64,000 bases of DNA from assembly GCF_014212125.1 (NCBI RefSeq), contig NZ_JACJVP010000007.1:174840-238839 (forward strand), in the 5' to 3' direction. This document shows, piece by piece, positions 58,350 to 64,000 of this stretch. This DNA is from Cohnella nanjingensis. GTDB taxonomy: Bacteria > Bacillota > Bacilli > Paenibacillales > Paenibacillaceae. The translations under genes were made by a program, and so were the position numbers. Position 1 is the stretch's first letter. The number at the start of each line of letters is the position of its first letter. Under the pieces are notes generated by a model. That model saw nothing but the letters and a program-made list of their open reading frames with translations, had not been told where the DNA came from and did no database searches.

Positions 58350-59324
58350 GTGGTGAAAGATATTTTATACGCAGTCGCTTTTGTGGTGTCGTTTCTGATC
58401 GTATATCTCTTGATTCCTCCTTTCGGCAGATTGGCGTTTAAATGGGATTTCGTGGACAAGCCTAGAAAAAATGTCGAACGCAAGCTGCACCGGGAGGCCA
58501 TTCCGCTCACGGCCAGCTATGCGATTTTCCTCGGATTTTTCATTACTTATTTGTTGGTTGCCAGAGCGTTCAATTGGGAGACGGGCGCGCTGCTGCTAGG
58601 CGGCATCTTGCTGCTCACCATCGGCACGGTCGATGACTGGTACAAGACCAAGGGCAAAGATTTCCCCGCCTTGCCCAAGCTAGTCGTACAGGTATCCGCA
58701 GCCGTTTTGGTCTATTTCTCGGGCAATGCGTTCACCGGCTTCTACAACCCCTTATCCGGGGATTATGTCACGCTGCCGACGATCGTCTCGTTCTTGCTGA
58801 CGATCCTGTGGATCTTCGGGGTCACGACGGTCATTAACTTCTCGGACGGTCTGGACGGGCTGGCGGGAGGGCTCTCGGCCATCTCCGCGGGCACGCTGTT
58901 CATCGTCGCGCTCGTCATGGGCCAGTCGAATTCCGCGATCATGGCGATCATTCTGGTAGGCGTCACCGTTGCCTATCTGCGCTTCAACAAGCCGCCCGCC
59001 AAGATATTCATGGGCGATGCGGGAGCCACCTTCCTCGGGTTCGTCTTGGCGGTGATCGCCTTGGACGGCGCGTTCAAGCAAGCCACCGTCCTATCGCTCT
59101 TCATCCCGATCCTGGCGCTGGGCGTCCCGATCTTCGACAACTTGTTCGTGGTCTTCAAGCGGTTCATGCAAGGCAAGTCGATCTATCAGGCGGATGCGAG
59201 CCAGGTTCACTATCGCTTGCTGCGGGCAGGCCTGAACACGAAGCAGGCGCTGGGGTTCCTGTTCTTGGCCAGCACGTGTTTCAGCTTATTCTCGATTATC
59301 TTGCTGCTGGTTCAGATACAATAG
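58350..59324 (+). CDS. tagO: MraY/WecA-family UDP-GlcNAc:undecaprenyl-phosphate transferase
   Basis: A 324-residue polytopic glycosyl-1-phosphate transferase: 'TIGTVDDWYKTKGKDFPALP' (D-D-W), 'VINFSDGLDGLAGGLSAISA' (catalytic Asp loop), 'FNKPPAKIFMGDAGATFLGF' and 'SQVHYRLLRAGLNTKQA'. It starts wall teichoic acid or other polymer synthesis by loading GlcNAc-P onto undecaprenyl phosphate. TagO is the name for the Firmicutes member; WecA-like is the alternative. GTG start with a weak SD. Confidence 0.9.
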   Translation: MVKDILYAVAFVVSFLIVYLLIPPFGRLAFKWDFVDKPRKNVERKLHREAIPLTASYAIFLGFFITYLLVARAFNWETGALLLGGILLLTIGTVDDWYKTKGKDFPALPKLVVQVSAAVLVYFSGNAFTGFYNPLSGDYVTLPTIVSFLLTILWIFGVTTVINFSDGLDGLAGGLSAISAGTLFIVALVMGQSNSAIMAIILVGVTVAYLRFNKPPAKIFMGDAGATFLGFVLAVIALDGAFKQATVLSLFIPILALGVPIFDNLFVVFKRFMQGKSIYQADASQVHYRLLRAGLNTKQALGFLFLASTCFSLFSIILLLVQIQ

Positions 59325-59335
59325 CGCGGCTTCAA

Positions 59336-59381
59336 GGACCGCGACGGCTTGCCGGGAGGCAAGCGGTTGCGGTCCTTTTTT
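59336..59381 (+). terminator. Terminator of tagO, similar in layout to unit C
   Basis: GGACCGCGACGGCTTGCC and GGCAAGCGGTTGCGGTCC pair across a GGGA loop, then TTTTTTTT. Layout and sequence resemble the unit C hairpin (GGGCTGCGACAGGTTGCC..), but the stem-end bases and the flanks differ, so common origin is uncertain. Confidence 0.85.
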
Positions 59382-59560
59382 TTGGTGCGCGTCGTTCTTG
59401 TCGAATGCCGCGATAAGGATGGATGGAAGGGCCGGCAAGCCCTTCTTTTTTGATTTTGCGCCTTACACCGGGTAGAATTTTCGACAAACGGCATCATGGG
59501 CTCATCTGGGCGGCCCCGCGCATACCGTAAAGGATTCAGGCACCAGGGGAGGCAAAAGGC

Positions 59561-60169
59561 ATGCATTGGCTATCGATCGTCCTCATCGGCGTGGCCGCTA
59601 ACATCGATAATCTGGGAATCGGCGTAACGTTCGGCGCGAGGAAGACCCGCGTACCGCTCTTGTCGAATTTATTAATCGCATTCTTATCCATGGCCGCGAC
59701 TTATGTGGCGATGACGGCCGGCATGTACTTCTCCGAGCTGTTCCCGCTCTACTGGGGCAATCTGATCGGGGGCGGCGTGCTCGTCCTGCTGGGCGTCTGG
59801 GGCATTCGCAAGGTCGTCCGGGAACGGAGGAAGGCCGCGGCGTCCGGCGAAGGCGCCGGCAGCGCCCAAGCGTCGGAGCGAATCGCCGACCGCACTGACA
59901 AAGACGGAGATCACGTCATCTCCTGGGTCGAGTCGATCTCGTTAGGCTTCGCCTTGTCGGTCAACTGCATCGGGAGCAGCTTCGGCGCGGGCGCCAGCGG
60001 CGTCTCTCCCTGGATCACGGCCCTCTCGGTCGGCGTCTTCTCGTTCGCGTCGGTCGATATCGGGGTCCGTCTGGGCAGCAAGATCGCGAAGTCCTGGCTG
60101 GGGCGATATTCCGAACTGTTGGGATGCATCCTCCTCATGGCCATCGGCTGCTATGAGATGATCTTCTAA
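59561..60169 (+). CDS. ytaF: YtaF/MntP-like sporulation membrane protein
   Basis: A 202-residue protein with six predicted helices in two MntP-type halves: 'VLIGVAANIDNLGIGVTFGA' and 'GFALSVNCIGSSFGAGASGV'. The D/N-x-x and G-rich motifs match the YtaF sporulation membrane proteins and MntP manganese exporters; a charged loop (about 85-125) links the halves. Probably a cation exporter in the forespore or envelope. AGGGGAGG precedes the ATG. Confidence 0.86.
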   Translation: MHWLSIVLIGVAANIDNLGIGVTFGARKTRVPLLSNLLIAFLSMAATYVAMTAGMYFSELFPLYWGNLIGGGVLVLLGVWGIRKVVRERRKAAASGEGAGSAQASERIADRTDKDGDHVISWVESISLGFALSVNCIGSSFGAGASGVSPWITALSVGVFSFASVDIGVRLGSKIAKSWLGRYSELLGCILLMAIGCYEMIF

Positions 60170-60271
60170 CCGCTGAAGCGTGGCGACGCGGAGATTCGTA
60201 GAACCGTTCACGTAGGTGGCTCGGAAGCTCGAACACACAGCGCGGTCTAGGGGAAAAAATAGAGGGCGGGG

Positions 60272-60300
60272 AGGGGCGACTTCGGCCCCTATTTTGTTTT
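60272..60300 (+). terminator. Terminator after ytaF
   Basis: AGGGGC and GCCCCT pair around GACTTCG, followed by ATTTTGTTTT. Confidence 0.7.
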
Positions 60301-60369
60301 GCTCCGAGAGAGGGAGGCCATAAAAGCGATTGACGTTAAAAATGATCTTCACTACAATCAAGAGCAAGA

Positions 60370-60531
60370 TTGGATATTTCTAGCAAATCAAACGAGTTCA
60401 TAGTCGCATTGTTAAGAGCAATTAAAAAGATTGTAAAAGGAAAACCATATACTGGAGAGGTCTTTTGGAGCGGATTATTATTTGCACTTATAATCTGGAC
60501 CATCAGTGTACTTGTATTACAGGTAAACTGA
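60370..60531 (+). CDS. Candidate small membrane ORF, AT-rich
   Basis: A 53-codon frame from TTG reads DISSKSNEFIVALLRAIKKI and VKGKPYTGEVFWSG, then a hydrophobic helix LLFALIIWTISVLVLQ and TGA. The segment is much more AT-rich than its surroundings. No ATG or convincing SD is visible, so it may be a decayed or foreign fragment rather than a gene. Confidence 0.35.
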   Translation: MDISSKSNEFIVALLRAIKKIVKGKPYTGEVFWSGLLFALIIWTISVLVLQVN

Positions 60532-60598
60532 TGTCGGAGGAGGCGTGTTATGATCTATTCTGACAGGGGAATGGCCACGCTAGGAATGGAGGATGATC

Positions 60599-61183
60599 AT
60601 GGAGTCAAAAGCCGTCAATCCGCTTCTATTGTCGATACCGGAGCAGTTTGAGACGGAGCGATTGGTGATACGCGCACCGCAATGGGAGGACGGGGAACTC
60701 GTCAACGCGGCGATTCGGGAGAGCGTCGACGAACTGCGTCCCTGGATGCCTTGGGTGCAACAGGTTCCTACGATCGAAGAGTCGATGATCAGCTCGCGCC
60801 AAGGACGCATTCATTTTCTGGAACGTTCGGACTTAAGGCTGTATCTATTTCACAAGACGACAGGTCAATTCGTGGGAGGCAGCGGTCTTCATCGGATCGA
60901 TTGGGAAGCTCGGAAGTTTGAGATCGGCTACTGGATCCGTACATCCCTGAACGGGCAAGGCTATATCACGGAAGCGGTAGCGGGAATTACGGAATTTGCC
61001 ATACAGACGCTGCAGGCGAACCGGATCGAGATCCGCTGCGATGCCCGAAATGGGCCGAGCGCCCGAGTGGCCGAGCGTCTCGGATTCACGAAGGAAGCGG
61101 TCCTGCGCCGCGAGAAGTGCGACGTGAACGGCGAACTATCCGATACCTTCGTGTTCGCCAAGGTGCGGGGAACGGAATATTGA
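60599..61183 (+). CDS. GNAT acetyltransferase, RimJ/RimL type
   Basis: A 194-residue acetyltransferase: 'PEQFETERLVIRAPQWEDGE', 'WMPWVQQVPTIEESM', 'IGYWIRTSLNGQGYITEAVA' (acetyl-CoA loop), 'IEIRCDARNGPSARVAERLG', 'FTKEAVLRREKC'. It matches the ribosomal-protein-serine acetyltransferase-like group (RimL, YdaF). The ATG at 60599 has GGAGG 6 nt upstream; the ATG at 60593 is too close. Confidence 0.9.
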   Translation: MESKAVNPLLLSIPEQFETERLVIRAPQWEDGELVNAAIRESVDELRPWMPWVQQVPTIEESMISSRQGRIHFLERSDLRLYLFHKTTGQFVGGSGLHRIDWEARKFEIGYWIRTSLNGQGYITEAVAGITEFAIQTLQANRIEIRCDARNGPSARVAERLGFTKEAVLRREKCDVNGELSDTFVFAKVRGTEY

Positions 61184-61261
61184 ACGAACAAGGAAACGCC
61201 GGAAGACCCGGCGGCTGGCATCGCTCTCTCTATGAATACGAAGGTGTCGCGGGCGACGGCA

Positions 61262-62239
61262 CTAACTCCGGCAACGCTCGCGGATGCGATCGCAGACGCT
61301 CAGCAATTTGTCCCGAAGCTGAACGGCCCACTCCGGAGAGCTGGATTCGTCCAGCTCTTCGATGCTTCGCTGTAGACGTGCGTACGTGTAGAGATCGGCA
61401 AACTGCCGGAAGACCGGAATCAGGCTAAGATCGTATTCGTCCAACGCTTTGACGGACCGGTACCCGTCCAAGAACGTATTGATCTGCAGCCGGGCTTGCC
61501 CGCTCTCTTGCTCCAGCAGATCGGAGAGGGCGGACGCGACGTCCATCATGAACCAATGCACCATCGCGTCGTCGAAGTCGATCGCGCAGTAGCGCGCTTC
61601 TTCCGGGACGTAGAAGAGATTGTCGAACTCGAAGTCATAATGGATCATGCCCATGGATCCGGGCGCGGCCGGCAGTTCGGCCAGTCGGGCCCGCAAGGCA
61701 TGAAGCGTATGCAGGAGGCCGGCCTTCCCGGGATCCCGCTGCAGGATCGAAGCGATCCAGATCAACGTGTCTTCCCAGTTCCTGCACGGGGTCGCCCTCG
61801 GGGCATAAGACTCGGACAGGCGGTGGAGCGAGGCGAGAGACCTGCCCCAGGCGGCGAAGTGCTCCTCGGACATCCGGTTGAGCGGGATATGTTGTCCGCG
61901 GGCCCTTTCGAACGCCACCCCATAGTAGAGTCCGTTCTCCGTCGATACGGTCTCGATCCAGCATCCGTCTCTGGAGCGGACGGGAGCGGCTGCCGGATAG
62001 CCTTGCTCGATCGCGTACAGCACGAAATCCAGCTCCGCCTGGATCTGCTCGATGCGATTGTCCGTCTCGTGAATGAATCGGAGGAAATAAGGCTTGTCGT
62101 TGTTGGCGTACGTATAGACGAAGTTGCTGCTGGCTCTCCAAAATCGCAGCGTATCGGCATCATGCGCCCATCGCTGAAGCAATTGCTTGGCGGGAGCGTC
62201 GTTCTCTAATCCTCGCACCATGTTTTGCAAAGACATCAT
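61262..62239 (-). CDS. APH-family phosphotransferase (HomSK/SrkA-like)
   Basis: A 325-residue kinase-fold protein: 'FVYTYANNDKPYFLRFIHET', catalytic loop 'MGMIHYDFEFDNLFYVPEEA' (H-x-D-x-x-x-x-N), DFG-equivalent 'YCAIDFDDAMVHWFMMDVAS'. Related to homoserine-kinase-II/SrkA-like proteins; the substrate is unknown. GGAGG lies 9 nt before the ATG. It is convergent with the GNAT gene. Confidence 0.87.
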   Translation of the reverse strand: MMSLQNMVRGLENDAPAKQLLQRWAHDADTLRFWRASSNFVYTYANNDKPYFLRFIHETDNRIEQIQAELDFVLYAIEQGYPAAAPVRSRDGCWIETVSTENGLYYGVAFERARGQHIPLNRMSEEHFAAWGRSLASLHRLSESYAPRATPCRNWEDTLIWIASILQRDPGKAGLLHTLHALRARLAELPAAPGSMGMIHYDFEFDNLFYVPEEARYCAIDFDDAMVHWFMMDVASALSDLLEQESGQARLQINTFLDGYRSVKALDEYDLSLIPVFRQFADLYTYARLQRSIEELDESSSPEWAVQLRDKLLSVCDRIRERCRS

Positions 62240-62507
62240 GGCAGTTCGCCTCCTATGGCCTCAGGAGAGGTCGGCGCGTTAACGAAGGCGACCTCCGGGA
62301 GACCTCATTGTGTGATCGTTTATGTTCAACATCATCACTCCTTGTTCGTCGTAGTAGGGAAGTGCAACGGTGCGCGGGATAGGTTTTCCGGCTCATAAGA
62401 TGATTGTGGAACGTCAAACGCCTATGAGCAAGTCAGGGAACGGTTTAAATCGTTCTTTCCCGGCAAGCGCGCGCGGCATCGGCCAGCAACGAGGCAAGCG
62501 AGCCATC

Positions 62508-62556
62508 TTGACAAAGGCAGGGAATGGTTTATTATATAGTTAGAATTCTAACTATA
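62508..62556 (+). promoter_or_regulatory. MarR promoter with 22-bp perfect operator
   Basis: TTGACA (62508-62513) and an AT-rich -10 (TATTAT/TTATAT, 62530-62537) are followed by a perfect 22-bp palindrome with half sites TATAGTTAGAA and TTCTAACTATA (62535-62556). The core recurs upstream of the DoxX gene at 63163. Confidence 0.8.
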
Positions 62557-62568
62557 GAGGCGATCGAG

Positions 62569-63024
62569 ATGGAAAAGGAAACGAAAACCGAAAGCTGGCA
62601 GTGGGATCAGGGGCCGATCGGCCGATTGGTGAAGACGGGCTATATCACGCTGCGCCGCGAGGTCGAGGACATGCTCCGGCCGACGGGGCTTACCCACACG
62701 CAGTGGAGCGCGTTGGGCGTGATCCGCCATTATCCGGGGATCACCTCTTCCCAGCTCGAGCATATTCTGATGATCGAACGGCCAAGCGTCACCAGTCTGA
62801 TGAACGGACTCGCGAACAGAGGACTTATCATCCGCAAGGACCATCCGCAGGACGGCCGGTTCAAGCAAATCTACTTAACCGAGGCCGGAATGGAACAGGC
62901 GCATGCTACGGAGCACTTTGCCGCCGAGGTAGAGGGCCGGGTCAGAGAAGGCATGACGGCGGCAGAGTTCGAGACTTTGCGGCAGCTGCTGGTCAAGATG
63001 GTCAGCGTCTTTGACAAAACGTGA
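62569..63024 (+). CDS. MarR-family regulator
   Basis: A 151-residue regulator: 'GPIGRLVKTGYITLRREVED', 'MLRPTGLTHTQWSALGVIRH', recognition helix 'IERPSVTSLMNGLANRGLII', wing 'DHPQDGRFKQIYLTEAG'. The ATG at 62569 follows GAGGCGATCGAG; the ORF start at 62524 overlaps the operator. It probably represses itself and the DoxX gene. Confidence 0.88.
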   Translation: MEKETKTESWQWDQGPIGRLVKTGYITLRREVEDMLRPTGLTHTQWSALGVIRHYPGITSSQLEHILMIERPSVTSLMNGLANRGLIIRKDHPQDGRFKQIYLTEAGMEQAHATEHFAAEVEGRVREGMTAAEFETLRQLLVKMVSVFDKT

Positions 63025-63087
63025 GCGGCGGGCGCCTTCGTCACGCGTCAGGAGGGAGAGTGCCGCTTGTCCGGAGCGGGTTTTCCC

Positions 63088-63159
63088 GATAAAAACGATT
63101 CGTCTTCTGCCTAGGATGATTCGTTTTCTGCCTAGGATGGAGAAGCCGTTTTTATCGCT
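63088..63159. repeat. Hairpin enclosing two 21-bp direct repeats
   Basis: GATAAAAACG and CGTTTTTATC pair at the outside. Inside are two near-identical copies of GATTCGTCTTCTGCCTAGGA (the second has TTTT for TCTT). It lies between the MarR gene and the DoxX operator and may act as a MarR terminator. Confidence 0.6.
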
Positions 63160-63162
63160 CAT

Positions 63163-63184
63163 ATAGTTAGAATTCTAATTAACC
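63163..63184 (+). promoter_or_regulatory. Second MarR-type operator upstream of DoxX gene
   Basis: ATAGTTAGAATTCTAATTAA matches the MarR self-operator in 17 of 20 positions, with the perfect core TTAGAATTCTAA. It lies 21 bp before the DoxX gene. Confidence 0.75.
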
Positions 63185-63204
63185 ATCCGCAAGGAGGAAC
63201 GTCG

Positions 63205-63582
63205 ATGAACAAAGGGATGCGTATTGCAGGTTGGATTGTGGTTGGCGCTGCCGCTTTATTTTTCGTTCAGAACGGCATTCAGAAGCTCGCAGGGGCGGGG
63301 CAAATGGTGGAGATGTTCGATGCGTTGGGGTTTCCGGATTGGGCCAGGATCGTCGTCGGATTGGCAGAGCTCGCCGGCGGCATCTTGCTGGCCGTTCCGC
63401 GTACGACGCTGTACGCCGCCGCCGCGCTCAGCTTGTTGATGATCGGAGCGGTCGTCTCCGAAGCGAGTGCGGGGCACGGCTTCGAGTCGCTTTTGCCGGC
63501 GCAATGGCTGGTCGTATTGGGCGGGATCGCCGGGGTGCGGCTGCGGATCCGGGCAAGAGCGAGGGCCAAGGAGCGGTCTTGA
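63205..63582 (+). CDS. DoxX-family membrane protein
   Basis: A 125-residue four-helix protein: 'IAGWIVVGAAALFFVQNGIQ', 'KLAGAGQMVEMFDALGFPDW', 'ARIVVGLAELAGGILLAVPR', 'TTLYAAAALSLLMIGAVVSE'. It matches the DoxX/DUF417-like group of small quinone- or redox-related membrane proteins. AAGGAGG lies 8 nt before the ATG. Its promoter shares the operator of the upstream MarR gene. Confidence 0.87.
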   Translation: MNKGMRIAGWIVVGAAALFFVQNGIQKLAGAGQMVEMFDALGFPDWARIVVGLAELAGGILLAVPRTTLYAAAALSLLMIGAVVSEASAGHGFESLLPAQWLVVLGGIAGVRLRIRARARAKERS

Positions 63583-63703
63583 GCCCGGCTTGATCCCCGG
63601 GAACAGGGAGCGGCTTTGAGGCCAGCATCATTCCCGGCCTAGGCAGCGTCAGATTGGGTGGGCATCCTTTCTGCGCTGCATGGCGGGAAGGCGTGATCCG
63701 CGC

Positions 63704-64000
63704 TCAGGTCGCCGCCGTCCTCCGTTCCTCCTCTTCTGCCGAACATGGCCTAGGGTGCGCCGCTCCGCCGAGTCGCAGATAGGGAAACAGGGAGACCAGG
63801 CCCAGTACCGCCAGGATCGCGCCGACCCAGAGCGGCGATGCGAGGCCGTATCCGGCATCGATCGCAAGTCCCCCGACGGAGGAGCCGACGACTACGCCCA
63901 GGCTGATCACGGAGCCGTGCACCGTCGTGACCAGCGTGCCGGTGCCGGATACCCGCGTGATCCGCGTCGACATGGCGGGGTTCATCGGCACGCCGACGAT
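63704..64000 (-). CDS. MFS transporter, C-terminal part (window edge)
   Basis: The minus strand enters from the right edge and gives 'PMNPAMSTRITRVSGTGTLV', 'TTVHGSVISLGVVVGSSVGG', 'WVGAILAVLGLVSLFPYLRL', then a short hydrophilic tail and a stop. Three helices of the C-terminal half of a 12-helix drug-efflux-type MFS protein are visible. The remainder lies beyond the window. Confidence 0.8.
   Translation of the reverse strand: MVGVPMNPAMSTRITRVSGTGTLVTTVHGSVISLGVVVGSSVGGLAIDAGYGLASPLWVGAILAVLGLVSLFPYLRLGGAAHPRPCSAEEEERRTAAT

Noticed and set aside
59336..59381. The tagO terminator as a further unit C copy
   Set aside because: It shares the hairpin layout and some sequence, but has no rhodanese block or CAAACAAG border and its stem ends differ; an ordinary terminator is sufficient.
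63088..63159. CRISPR array
   Set aside because: Only two adjacent 21-bp repeats with no spacers between them and no cas genes in the window.

Overview
This is a high-GC, spore-former-type Firmicutes chromosome segment, most like Paenibacillaceae (Paenibacillus/Cohnella). The lineage call rests on AGGAGG-type ribosome binding sites, strong TTGACA/TATAAT promoters, a ytaF-like sporulation membrane gene, a tagO-like wall-polymer initiator, an S-layer (SLH) remnant, erm and aadK-type resistance genes and BlaI/BlaR1 signalling. No rRNA, tRNA, CRISPR array, prophage or intact transposase was seen.

Layout. 0-8.3 kb: mostly intact genes (VOC protein, FMN reductase, RibD-type reductase, two ArsR regulators, one paired with an SRPBCC protein, gdhA, ddh, aldo/keto reductase, SRPBCC). 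8.3-23.4 kb: an accessory island of small genes (about nine VOC/glyoxalase proteins, MarR, HxlR, ArsR, an ECF sigma chimera, SRPBCC, VTT membrane protein, cupin, GNAT) and many gene remnants. These modules are separated by a dispersed, directly oriented repeat whose left block is the last 17 codons of a rhodanese gene and whose right block is a long terminator-like hairpin. 23.4-25.9 kb: a GH2 remnant, an intact GH32 glycosidase, two broken gene ends and a HAD phosphatase. 26.0-32.6 kb: one operon for a THI5/NMT1-type ABC importer (lipoprotein, a second signal-less binding protein, APH-like kinase, permease, ATPase, MerR regulator, rhodanese), preceded by a textbook MerR promoter with a 19-bp spacer. 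Its last gene carries the most complete copy of the repeat.

33-38 kb: three SDR-type reductases, two TetR regulators with palindromic operators and a ketopantoate-reductase-like gene, partly AT-rich. 38.2-43.9 kb: further repeat copies and remnants, a LamG/cysteine-protease-like fusion, a serine hydrolase, and two DUF3995 proteins flanking a deleted reductase. 44.0-45.2 kb: an erm rRNA methylase behind a 17-residue leader peptide with an R-L-R macrolide-arrest motif and terminator hairpins, i.e. a probable inducible attenuator. 46-64 kb: a frameshifted serine hydrolase, a RibD-type reductase, BlaI/BlaR1, FMN reductase, a TetR-controlled MBL/AbrB pair, an XRE protein with LAPF repeats, aadK, tagO, ytaF, GNAT, an APH-like kinase, MarR/DoxX with duplicate operators, and an MFS gene cut by the window end.

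The two signals most worth following are the repeat-bounded cassette-like island (9.4-43.2 kb) and the erm leader region. All family names are from reading the sequence; no database search was run.
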